Shown piece after piece: positions 1 to 5,674 of a stretch of DNA of 6,744 bases. Positions within the stretch are counted from its first letter, which is position 1. Every line of letters begins with the position of its first letter. Source of the DNA: Chloroflexota bacterium (lineage in GTDB: Bacteria > Chloroflexota > Limnocylindria > P2-11E). Where the stretch lies: contig JANXXG010000290.1 in assembly GCA_025350745.1 (NCBI GenBank), positions 1 to 6,744 of the forward strand, read 5' to 3'. The position numbers and the translations under genes were made by a program. Below the pieces are notes generated by a model. That model saw only the letters and a program-made list of their open reading frames with translations. It was not told where the DNA came from and made no database searches.

Positions 1-756
1 CTCGCGGGTTGGCGCGAGCCGGTGACGCAGCCGATGGTCGACTACCTCGTCGCACGGGCGCAGCAGCAAGGCCGACCGGCGCCGAGGAACCTCGTCGCCG
101 ACACGGTGAAGACGGGCGTGTTCGATCCCGCGCGCTCCTACAAGGGTGCGCTCGCGTTCCTGGGCGAGACGAAGCAGTGGGACACGAACAGCGTGCTCGA
201 CAAGATCATGGCCCAGCCGTCGGTCGCGCCGTACCTCGCGAGCAAGGTGATCCGTGAGTTCGTGACCCCAGATCCGTCTGACGAGTATGTGACGCGGATC
301 GCGGACAGCTGGAAGAAGAGCAAGTACGACGTCAGGACGCTGATGCGCGACGTGTTCATGAGCCCCGAGTTCCTTCAGCCATCCACGTACCGCGCGCTGG
401 TGAAATCCCCGACCGAGGTGATGGTGCATGTGGCGCGCGCGCTCGAGCAGCCCGCCATGTCGCGCACGATCGCGCAATCCGGCTCCGGCATGGGGCAGGG
501 GCTCTACGACCCGCCCGAGGTCGGCGGCTGGCCGACGAACGCCTCGTGGGTCTCGAGCAACAACGTGCTCACGCGCGTGAACTTCGTCGTGACGACCCTC
601 ACCGGGCTGCCGAAACAGCCGGCATTCGGCAACGCGCACCAGGTCCACCTCGACGGGATCGTGTCCCCACAAACAGCGCAGCTGCTGAACTCGGCGAGCG
701 ATGACCAGACCCGCTGGCTCATCCTCCTGGCCTCGCCGGAGTTCCAGCTCAAATGA
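1..756 (+). CDS. DUF1800 family protein, C-terminal part (5' end outside window)
   Basis: The reading frame is open from base 1 (LAGWREPV...) and ends at TGA 754-756, so the true start lies upstream. A GTG at 22 is only an internal valine. The 251 visible residues match the C-terminal half of the DUF1800 family: a YKGALAFLGE-like segment, then a helical stretch with ASKVIREFVTPDPS, the motif MRDVFMSPEFLQPS, a KSPTEVMVHVARAL segment, PPEVGGWP at window residues 171-178, and the characteristic ending LLASPEFQLK. DUF1800 proteins are usually about 450-600 residues and are often encoded beside a DUF1501 gene, as here, 21 bases upstream. No biochemical role is established for the family. Many members are predicted to be exported, but any signal peptide would be outside this window. 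The family call is firm; the function is unknown. Confidence 0.93.
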   Translation, partial: LAGWREPVTQPMVDYLVARAQQQGRPAPRNLVADTVKTGVFDPARSYKGALAFLGETKQWDTNSVLDKIMAQPSVAPYLASKVIREFVTPDPSDEYVTRIADSWKKSKYDVRTLMRDVFMSPEFLQPSTYRALVKSPTEVMVHVARALEQPAMSRTIAQSGSGMGQGLYDPPEVGGWPTNASWVSSNNVLTRVNFVVTTLTGLPKQPAFGNAHQVHLDGIVSPQTAQLLNSASDDQTRWLILLASPEFQLK

Positions 757-766
757 ACGAGCGGGC

Positions 767-770
767 GAGG
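767..770 (+). promoter_or_regulatory. Ribosome binding site for the DUF1501 gene
   Basis: GAGG sits seven bases before the ATG at 778, in the 21-base gap after the DUF1800 stop. It supports that start over the out-of-frame candidates nearby. Confidence 0.6.
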
Positions 771-777
771 TAAGAAG

Positions 778-2070
778 ATGGGCCTCCAGAACATCGGCAT
801 CGAAAAGATCTCGCGCCGGGACTTCCTTCAGAAGGGCCTGGTCTTCGGCGCAGGGGCGCGCGGCCTCGCCGCCGGATACGCCGCCGTGCCGGACGTCTTC
901 GCGAAGGCCGTCTACGCCGCGAAGGGCGCGGGGGTCACGAACGACCGGGTCCTCGTGATGATCCAGCTCGGTGGCGGAAATGACGGTCTGCAGACGGTCA
1001 TCCCGATCAGCGATGGCAAGTTCCGCGACCTGCGGCCGACGCTGGGCAAGGAAGCCGACTCCGCGCTGCGCCTCGACAACAGCTGGGGTCTCCACCAGAG
1101 CCTCAAGGGCATCAAGTCCCTGTACGACGACGGCAAGGTCGCGGTCATCCAGGGTGTCGGCTACCCCAAGCCGAGCTTCTCGCATTTCGATTCGATCCGG
1201 GTCTGGGAGACCGGCGATCCGACGAGGAAACAGCAGAACGGCTGGCTCGGTAAGACGATCGAGAAGAACTACGACTCGGCCGGCCATCCGCTCATCGGCT
1301 GCGCGACCGGAACGACATCGGTCCCGGGCGCGCTTCGCGACCTGCAGGCGACGCTGACCGTCATCAACGACCAGTCCTCGTTCAAGTTCCAGGGCAACAG
1401 CGACAACGTCGACAAGGTGATGGGCACGCTCTACACGGGAACGCCCGGGATCTACGGGGCGCTCTTCGACACGGCGATGTCCACGGTGCGCGACACCGTC
1501 GCCCAGCTCAAGACCTCGGCCGCCAAGTACGTGCCGAAGGGGAATTACTCGGACAACCAGAAGCTCGTTTTCAGCTCGAAGAACCAGCTCGCTGCCGCGC
1601 TCCAGCTGGCCGCGGAGCTCATCGTCACCGGCACCGGCGTGAAGGTCCTGCACGTGACCCTCGGCGGCTTCGACACCCACTACACCGAGCAGGCGCGGCA
1701 CGCCGCGCTCATGGGCTACCTCGACTCCGCGGTGTCCGCGTTCCACGCCGACCTGACCGCGTACGGCATGGCCGATCGCGTGATGATCGCGACGTGGTCC
1801 GAGTTCGGACGCCGTCCGCAGGAGAACGCGAGCGGCGGCACCGATCACGGCACCGCAGCCCCGGTGATCATCATCGGCGACCCGGTGAAGGGCGGCTTGT
1901 ACGGGCAGGGCCCGAGCCTCTCGAAGCTCGACACGTCGCAGAACGTCTCGTACACCGTCGACTTCCGATCGGTCTACCAGGAGATCCTGACCTCGCACCT
2001 CGGCGTGGACGGGCAGGACATCCTCGGGCAGGGCTTCGAACGTATCCCGTTCATCCGGTCGGCGGCCTAG
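778..2070 (+). CDS. DUF1501 family protein, Tat-exported
   Basis: This is a 430-residue, full-length DUF1501 protein. The ATG start has a GAGG site upstream. The N-terminus carries a twin-arginine signal, SRRDFLQKG (arginines 13-14), then a weakly hydrophobic stretch and a plausible cleavage site near V-Y-A 45-47, so it should be exported folded through Tat. Visible family motifs are QLGGGNDGL (63-71), SHFDSIRVWETGDP (from 135), GGFDTH (296-301) and SEFGRRPQENASGGTDHG (341-358); the last ends in the Asp-His pair typical of the family. DUF1501 is related to the alkaline-phosphatase/sulfatase fold, in which such Asp and His residues bind metal, but no substrate is known. The upstream DUF1800 partner is the usual genomic neighbour. 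The Arg (R28) within the signal's hydrophobic part is mildly unusual. The assignment is secure and the reaction is unknown. Confidence 0.95.
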   Translation: MGLQNIGIEKISRRDFLQKGLVFGAGARGLAAGYAAVPDVFAKAVYAAKGAGVTNDRVLVMIQLGGGNDGLQTVIPISDGKFRDLRPTLGKEADSALRLDNSWGLHQSLKGIKSLYDDGKVAVIQGVGYPKPSFSHFDSIRVWETGDPTRKQQNGWLGKTIEKNYDSAGHPLIGCATGTTSVPGALRDLQATLTVINDQSSFKFQGNSDNVDKVMGTLYTGTPGIYGALFDTAMSTVRDTVAQLKTSAAKYVPKGNYSDNQKLVFSSKNQLAAALQLAAELIVTGTGVKVLHVTLGGFDTHYTEQARHAALMGYLDSAVSAFHADLTAYGMADRVMIATWSEFGRRPQENASGGTDHGTAAPVIIIGDPVKGGLYGQGPSLSKLDTSQNVSYTVDFRSVYQEILTSHLGVDGQDILGQGFERIPFIRSAA

Positions 2071-2072
2071 AC

Positions 2073-2378
2073 ATGCCGGGGTGGGCGCTGAAGCTCTCGG
2101 CGGTCTTCATCACGCTCTTCACGCTCGCCGGCTCGTTCGGATACGCCAGCGCGCACGTGAAGAACGTGAACGCGCCGCTGCAGCCGCCGGTCGCGGACAG
2201 GCCGGCAGCCACATCGGCTGCCTCGACGACAGCCTCGCCGATCCCGTCGATCGGGCCGCTCATCACGCTCCGCCCCGGCGTGCGGCCGCCGACGGTCACG
2301 CCCGGACCCCGGCTCACTCTGGCGCCCGGAGTGCGGACGGCGACGCTCGCGCCCCTGACGTTCACCCACACTTCCTAG
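2073..2378 (+). CDS. Small secreted Pro/Thr-rich protein, unknown function
   Basis: This 101-residue ORF starts two bases after the DUF1501 stop (TAG-AC-ATG) and has no evident Shine-Dalgarno site, so translation is probably coupled to the gene before. The N-terminus looks like a Sec signal: one lysine (K7), a hydrophobic core (about residues 8-21) and a Y-A-S-A ending at residue 27 that could be cut. The rest is low-complexity, rich in Pro, Ala, Thr and Ser, with no cysteine and no heme or FMN motif. An imperfect repeat is present: ITLRPGVR at 64-71 and LTLAPGVR at 81-88, each followed by a T-V/L-x-P segment. The alternative frames here give Arg/Glu/His-rich shadow products. I do not recognise a family. 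Position between DUF1501 and a heme membrane protein hints at an extracytoplasmic linker or wall-spanning role, which is inference only. Confidence 0.7.
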   Translation: MPGWALKLSAVFITLFTLAGSFGYASAHVKNVNAPLQPPVADRPAATSAASTTASPIPSIGPLITLRPGVRPPTVTPGPRLTLAPGVRTATLAPLTFTHTS

Positions 2379-2381
2379 ACT
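2354..2381 (+). promoter_or_regulatory. Possible leaderless promoter for the heme-protein gene
   Basis: TAGACT at 2376-2381 fits a TAnnnT -10 element and ends six bases before the GTG at 2388, the spacing seen in leaderless transcripts of high-GC bacteria. CCTGAC at 2354-2359 is a weak -35 candidate with a 16-base spacer. The hexamer includes the stop codon of the preceding gene. GTG 2388 lacks a Shine-Dalgarno site, which is consistent with leaderless initiation but also with coupling. Confidence 0.25.
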
Positions 2382-2387
2382 TCGCCG

Positions 2388-2924
2388 GTGGACCCGCAGC
2401 TCTTCTTCTGGATCGCCGCGAGGGCGACGGGTCTCGCGTCCTACATCGCGCTCTGCCTGTCGATCCTCTCGGGCGTCGCGCTGCGCACGTCGGTCCTCGA
2501 CTTCCTCGCGAAGAACAGACAGCTGCGGTCCCTCCACGACTTCATGACGTGGCTCTGGATCCCCCTCGGCGCGGCGCACGTCGTGACCCTCGTGCTGGAC
2601 AAGACCGCACGGATCGATCCACAGGACGCCTTCGTCCCGTTCCAGGTGGGCTACGCGCCGCTGCAGATCGGGCTCGGCACGATCTCCCTGGACATCTTCG
2701 TGATCGTGATCGTGACCAGCTGGCTGCGGCGGCGGATGAACGACCGCCTGTGGCGCTGGATCCACCGTGCCAGCTACGCAGCGTTCCTCGCGCTGTTCCT
2801 GCACGCCTTCTGGTCCGGGACCGACTTCGACGCGCCGCTGATCTCCGCGGTCTCCTGGTCGGCGGCGCTCGGCATCGGCCTGCTCGCGGTCTCGAGAATT
2901 GTGTTCGGCCGGTTGCCGGAGTGA
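2388..2924 (+). CDS. Ferric-reductase-like transmembrane heme protein
   Basis: This 178-residue integral membrane protein starts at GTG nine bases after the previous stop. It resembles the ferric reductase-like transmembrane domain family (the group that includes the MsrQ heme subunit and the NOX/FRE membrane core). Helices are visible at roughly 14-32, 52-70, 94-113, 127-142 and 150-172. Two histidine pairs stand in the expected places: H50 and H64 (14 apart) and H126 and H139 (13 apart), suiting two stacked b-type hemes that carry electrons across the membrane. The protein ends after the membrane domain, with no FAD/NADPH-binding domain, so it would need a separate electron donor. A quinone or another protein could serve. 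No MsrP-like molybdopterin partner is in the window. Its neighbours suggest a link to the exported DUF1501/DUF1800 proteins, but this is inference. It is not firmly MsrQ, so no symbol is given. Confidence 0.87.
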   Translation: MDPQLFFWIAARATGLASYIALCLSILSGVALRTSVLDFLAKNRQLRSLHDFMTWLWIPLGAAHVVTLVLDKTARIDPQDAFVPFQVGYAPLQIGLGTISLDIFVIVIVTSWLRRRMNDRLWRWIHRASYAAFLALFLHAFWSGTDFDAPLISAVSWSAALGIGLLAVSRIVFGRLPE

Positions 2925-2925
2925 G

Positions 2926-3102
2926 CTACGGGCTGGGCTCCCGAAGCTCCGCCATCGCGACGCCGCCCGTCGGCGACCACGCGTGGTCGCCGATCCGGAT
3001 GTCGAACGGGCAATAGGTCCACAGCCCCTCGACGAGGGTCACTGTGTCGCTCCGCTGCTCCGCGGGCCGCTCGTGTTCGGGGTTCGTACACCGAACGTGC
3101 AC
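2926..3102 (-). CDS. Small Cys/His protein, possible zinc-binding, unknown function
   Basis: This is a 58-residue minus-strand ORF, from GTG (3102-3100) to TAG (2928-2926). The start was chosen because a purine-rich AAGGGG lies six bases before it. An in-frame ATG at 3156 would add 18 residues, but it lacks a ribosome binding site and the added codons (AGG, ACA, CGA, GGG) are atypical here. The sequence reads like a real globular mini-protein: HVRCTNPEH, then TVTLVEGLWTYC, then GDHAWSPTGG. Cys5/His10 and Cys31/His40 (C-x4-H, C-x8-H) could form a single zinc site. Short proteins with this look occur in GC-rich bacteria as uncharacterised proteins, which I recall only loosely. Its stop is one base from the convergent heme-protein stop. 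Function is unknown; being a chance ORF remains possible. Confidence 0.55.
   Translation of the reverse strand: MHVRCTNPEHERPAEQRSDTVTLVEGLWTYCPFDIRIGDHAWSPTGGVAMAELREPSP
2970..2993. repeat. Perfect 24-bp palindrome
   Basis: The half-site TCGGCGACCACG (2970-2981) is followed directly by its exact reverse complement (2982-2993). It lies inside the small minus-strand gene, about 45 bases beyond the convergent stop codons. In either transcript it could fold into a stem of about ten pairs with a four-base loop, but no T-tract follows, so it is not a classical terminator. It could equally be an operator-like site, or a by-product of the codons for the GDHAWSP segment. Confidence 0.75.
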
Positions 3103-3232
3103 GAGGGTCCCCTTGCTCCCCGATCGCTGCACGCAGGCTGTCCTCTCTTCGTCCATTTCGGGATGGGACGTCAGGACCGCTCACGGACGTGTCACATTCC
3201 GGCCGCGCACGGTGCTTGAGAAGCGGACAGAC
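3103..3232. other. Divergent intergenic region between the small minus-strand gene and the sigma-factor gene
   Basis: These 130 bases separate two divergent starts and should hold promoters for both. The only recognisable element is TGTCACA on the + strand, listed separately. No clear minus-strand promoter was found. If the small gene starts at the ATG at 3156, the region shrinks to about 76 bases. Confidence 0.5.
3190..3196 (+). promoter_or_regulatory. TGTCACA motif, possible ECF-type -35 element
   Basis: TGTCACA matches the -35 motif described for ECF41-type sigma promoters. It lies 36 bases before the chosen sigma-factor start, which suits a promoter with a short leader. The expected CGTC -10 element is not at the 16-base spacing (TGCT is found there), so the match is only half complete. 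If it is real, the sigma factor may regulate its own gene or respond to a related sigma factor. Confidence 0.3.
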
Positions 3233-3808
3233 GTGGAAGCGGATGCGGTGGCCCTGATCGAGCAACCCGAGAGACCCTGGACGGCTGCGGCGGGCGTGTC
3301 GTTGGCGTTCGAGACGTTGTTCCGGACGGAGTACGCGCGTGCCGTGCGCATTGCGTACCGCGTGGTCGGTGACCAGGCCGAGGCCGAGGACGTCGCTCAG
3401 GAGATCTTCCTCGCGTTCCACCGGTCCCATCCTGCGGACGCGCCATATGCCGCGCCGTGGCTCCATCGCGCCGCCGCGCACGCCGCGCTCAACGCCGTCC
3501 GTTCGCGAGCGCACCGCATCGCGCGCGACACCGCCGATGCCGGCTCACGATCGGCGGTCGCGGATCCGGAGAGCTCCGCACTGGAGCGCGAGCGGGCGCG
3601 CGAGGTCCGCGAGGTCCTCGCCCGGATGCCCCGGGCGTCCGCCGAGCTGCTCGCGCTGCGCTACAGCGGTCTCAGCTACGCGGAAGTCGCGGCGGCGACA
3701 AAGACGAAGCCGGATCAGGTCGGCACCCGCCTGCGGCGCGCGCATGACGCATTTCGATCGGCACACGACGCATTTCGCAAGGAGGCTTCACGTGGACAGC
3801 ATCGATAG
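3233..3808 (+). CDS. RNA polymerase sigma-70 family (ECF-like) sigma factor
   Basis: With the GTG at 3233 this is a 191-residue protein, typical for an ECF sigma factor. The frame is open back to 3044, but the upstream part is Cys/Arg-rich and unlike sigma factors, and no convincing ribosome site marks any start. GTG at 3212, 3248 and 3296 are alternatives. Region 2 runs from about 26 to 98: FETLFRTEY, then VVGDQAEAEDVAQEIFLAF with the acidic core-binding cluster, then PWLHRAAAHAALNAVR for -10 recognition. Region 4 runs from about 125 to 175: VLARMPRASAELLALRYSGLSYAEVAAATKTK is the helix-turn-helix for -35 recognition. The linker between is short, and no SnoaL or other C-terminal domain follows. 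The C-terminus carries a doubled AHDAFR heptad. The gene overlaps the next by 17 bases, the arrangement usual for a sigma factor with its membrane regulator. The family is clear; the exact ECF group is not. Confidence 0.9.
   Translation: MEADAVALIEQPERPWTAAAGVSLAFETLFRTEYARAVRIAYRVVGDQAEAEDVAQEIFLAFHRSHPADAPYAAPWLHRAAAHAALNAVRSRAHRIARDTADAGSRSAVADPESSALERERAREVREVLARMPRASAELLALRYSGLSYAEVAAATKTKPDQVGTRLRRAHDAFRSAHDAFRKEASRGQHR
3740..3777 (+). repeat. 21-base tandem duplication in the sigma-factor 3' end
   Basis: The 17-base unit at 3740-3756 recurs at 3761-3777 with two mismatches, a 21-base period that keeps frame. It encodes AHDAFRS then AHDAFRK (residues 170-183), lengthening the last helix by two turns just before the overlap with the next gene. 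Confidence 0.8.
3779..3785 (+). promoter_or_regulatory. Strong Shine-Dalgarno site for the membrane regulator gene
   Basis: AAGGAGG lies six bases before the GTG at 3792 and is the best ribosome site in the window. It is inside the sigma-factor coding sequence and fixes the start of the downstream gene. Confidence 0.85.
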
Positions 3809-4751
3809 GAACGAAACGCTCTTGGCCATGCCCGACCTCGACGTCGACACCGACCGCGCGCTCTCGCGCGTCGGTGTTCGGGCGCGGGGAGTGCGGCCGG
3901 TCCGCCGCCTGGTACCGGTGTCCGCGGCTGCCCCTGCGAAGTGGCTCGCGGCCGCCGCAGGGGTCGTGATCGTCGCGCTGACGCTCACGATGACCGGCGT
4001 CGCGGACTCGATCCTCCAGATCTTCGAGACCAAGCAGTTCGCGGCGGTGACCGTGACGGCGACGGATATCCAGACCCTCGGGCAGCTGTCCGCGTTCGGA
4101 ACGCTGACCTGGTCCAGCCAGCCCCAGCCGCATCAGACGGCCACACTCGCCCAGGCGAGCGCCGAGACCGGTCTGCCCGCGATCAGCGTGACCGTGCCGA
4201 GCTCGATCACCGCGCCCGCGACGTATGGGGCGGTGCCGAAGACGACGGCGACGTTCGTCTTCGACTCGAGCAAGGCCCGCGCGAGCGCGGCGGCGATCGG
4301 CCGCACCGCTCCGCCCATGCCCGCGAAGCTCGATGGCAGCACGCTCGTGCTGACCGGCGGCCCCGCGATCATCATCACGTACGGGACCGGCACGCCGGGA
4401 TCTCATGGCGACATGCTCTTCATCGGCGTCGCGCGCGCGCCGAGCGTCGCCTCCGATGGCGCGAGCGTCGCCGACATCCAGGGGTATCTCCTGTCGCAGC
4501 CGGCCGTGTCGCCCGCGCTCGCGGCACAGATCCGCGCGATCGGGGACCCGACCTCGACCCTTCCGATCCCGGTGCCCCTCGGGCAGGCCAGCGCGGTCGC
4601 GGTGAGCGTGCACGGAACGAACGGCCTGTTCATCGGTGATTCGACCGGACTCGGCAGCGGCGTGCTCTGGCAGCAAGGTGGCCTCGTCTACATCGTCGGC
4701 GGGTCGCTCACCCAGGCCCAGGTGATCGCGGTGGCCAACAGCCTCCGGTGA
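3792..4751 (+). CDS. Single-pass membrane protein, putative anti-sigma regulator
   Basis: GTG start, 319 residues, fixed by the AAGGAGG site; the same frame is open further upstream but only as a shadow of the sigma gene. Layout: a cytoplasmic tail of about 49 residues with DVDTDRALSRVGVRARG (17-33) and several arginines, one membrane helix at about 51-71, then an outer domain of roughly 240 residues rich in Ala, Thr, Ser and Val. The outer domain has DIQTLGQLSAFGTLTW near its start, a segment on PPMPAKLDGSTLVL, SPALAAQIRAIGDPTSTLPIPVP, and a C-terminal GGLVYIVGGSLTQAQVIAVANSL. That ending resembles DUF4367-type sensor domains found in anti-sigma proteins. There is no cysteine, so it is not a zinc-binding anti-sigma factor. 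Position directly after and overlapping the sigma gene suggests it holds that factor at the membrane and senses an outer signal. This role is inference. It overlaps the ABC ATPase gene by four bases. Confidence 0.75.
   Translation: MDSIDRNETLLAMPDLDVDTDRALSRVGVRARGVRPVRRLVPVSAAAPAKWLAAAAGVVIVALTLTMTGVADSILQIFETKQFAAVTVTATDIQTLGQLSAFGTLTWSSQPQPHQTATLAQASAETGLPAISVTVPSSITAPATYGAVPKTTATFVFDSSKARASAAAIGRTAPPMPAKLDGSTLVLTGGPAIIITYGTGTPGSHGDMLFIGVARAPSVASDGASVADIQGYLLSQPAVSPALAAQIRAIGDPTSTLPIPVPLGQASAVAVSVHGTNGLFIGDSTGLGSGVLWQQGGLVYIVGGSLTQAQVIAVANSLR
3847..3877 (+). other. Strong potential RNA hairpin early in the regulator gene
   Basis: The arm at 3847-3860 (ACACCGACCGCGCG) pairs with 3865-3877 across a CTCT loop, giving 13 base pairs with one bulged C. 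It lies about 55 bases after the start codon, within the codons for TDRALSRVGV. A structure this stable could slow ribosomes, but codon constraint and high GC may explain it. Confidence 0.4.
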
Positions 4752-5674
4752 GCGAGCCGCCGCTCGCGATCCGGACGGAGGAGCTCGGAAAGCGGTACGG
4801 CAAGATCACGGCGCTCGCGGGATTGACGATGTCGATCCCCACGGGCGCCGTGTTCGGCTTCCTCGGCCCGAATGGTGCCGGGAAGACGACGGCGGTGAAG
4901 CTGCTCCTCGGCCTGGCCCGCCCGACCTCCGGCGAGGCGTGGGTCCTCGACGCGCCCCTCTCCGATCGCAACGCGCACCGCCGGGCACGCCGGCGCATCG
5001 GGTACCTGCCCGAGCTCTTCCGCTACCAGCACTGGCTCTCGGCCCGCGAGGTGCTGCGGGTCCATTGCGACCTCATCGGCCTTGACCGCGCATCGTGGGA
5101 CGCCGACGTGAAAGACGCCCTCGAGGTGGTGGGTCTCCGCGAGCGCGCCGACGACCGCGTCGGCGGGTACTCGAAAGGCATGCAGCAACGCCTCGGCCTC
5201 GGCGTCGCGCTCCTCGGACGGCCGGCCCTGGTCCTCCTCGACGAGCCGACGAGCGCGCTCGATCCAGTGGGCAGACACGACGTTCGGGAGGTCATCCGCG
5301 CTCTCGCCGGACGCGGGACCACGGTCTTCCTGAACTCGCATCTGCTGACCGAGGTGGAGCAGGTCTGCGAGCGCGTGGCCATCGTGGATCACGGCCGGGT
5401 GATCCAGGTCGGCCCGCTGACCGAGCTGCTCCGCGCCGATGCGGTGCGCATCCGTGTCACCGGGCTCGAGAACGGCGGGCAGGATCTCCTGCGGTCGTAC
5501 GGCGAGCTCCAGAACGAGGGCGAGTGGATCGTCGTGCGCGGCATCTCGATGGACCGCGTCCCCGATCTCGTGCGCGCGATCGTCGAGCGAGGCGGTCGCG
5601 TCTACGCGGTCGAGCCGCGCCACGAGACGCTCGAGGACCGCTTCCTCAGTCTCCTCGACAAGGGTCACCCATGA
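4748..5674 (+). CDS. ABC-2 type transporter, ATP-binding protein
   Basis: GTG start overlapping the previous stop as GTGA; 308 residues. All ABC ATPase motifs are present: Walker A GPNGAGKT (40-47), a Q-loop position in IGYLPELF (84-91) where Glu89 stands in for Gln, signature YSKGMQQ (141-147), Walker B LVLLDE (161-166), D-loop SALD (169-172) and H-loop His198. The region after about 225 is a C-terminal extension of the DUF4162-like kind seen in ATPases of drug or polysaccharide ABC-2 exporters. It should energise the permease encoded directly downstream with a four-base ATGA overlap. The Glu in the Q-loop is common in ABC-2 relatives, so it does not argue against activity. No good ribosome site precedes the start, so translational coupling is likely. 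The substrate cannot be told from sequence. Confidence 0.95.
   Translation: MSEPPLAIRTEELGKRYGKITALAGLTMSIPTGAVFGFLGPNGAGKTTAVKLLLGLARPTSGEAWVLDAPLSDRNAHRRARRRIGYLPELFRYQHWLSAREVLRVHCDLIGLDRASWDADVKDALEVVGLRERADDRVGGYSKGMQQRLGLGVALLGRPALVLLDEPTSALDPVGRHDVREVIRALAGRGTTVFLNSHLLTEVEQVCERVAIVDHGRVIQVGPLTELLRADAVRIRVTGLENGGQDLLRSYGELQNEGEWIVVRGISMDRVPDLVRAIVERGGRVYAVEPRHETLEDRFLSLLDKGHP
5660..5664 (+). promoter_or_regulatory. Ribosome binding site for the permease gene
   Basis: AAGGG lies six bases before the ATG at 5671, inside the end of the ATPase gene, and supports that start. Confidence 0.55.

Noticed and set aside
2700..2718. GTGATC tandem-like repeat
   Set aside because: Simply encodes the V-I-V-I-V of a membrane helix in the heme protein.
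2970..2993. Palindrome as a classical intrinsic terminator
   Set aside because: No T-tract follows on either strand, so only a non-classical terminator or binding site is possible.
2081..3016. 311-residue plus-strand ORF across the small secreted protein and heme protein
   Set aside because: Arg/Ala/Asp-rich shadow product that overlaps a clear four-histidine membrane protein in another frame.
3103..3156. ATG at 3156 as start of the small minus-strand gene
   Set aside because: No Shine-Dalgarno site and atypical codons in the added 18 residues; the GTG at 3102 has AAGGGG at good spacing. The longer form cannot be fully excluded.
3044..3232. N-terminal extension of the sigma factor
   Set aside because: The extra 63 residues are Cys/Arg/Ser-rich, unlike any sigma region, and run through the divergent promoter region and the antisense small gene; no ribosome site supports a start there.
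4441..4472. 11-base direct repeat CGAGCGTCGCC, 21 bases apart
   Set aside because: Short and explained by similar Ala/Ser/Val codons (PSVASDGASVAD) in GC-rich coding sequence.
3672..4676. 334-residue minus-strand ORF opposite the sigma and regulator genes
   Set aside because: Highly Arg/Gly-rich composition and no motif; it lies antisense to two well-supported genes.
4688..5668. 326-residue minus-strand ORF opposite the ABC ATPase
   Set aside because: It is antisense to a gene with all ABC motifs. Its product is Arg/Glu/Asp/His-rich with no recognisable domain, as expected for a high-GC shadow frame.
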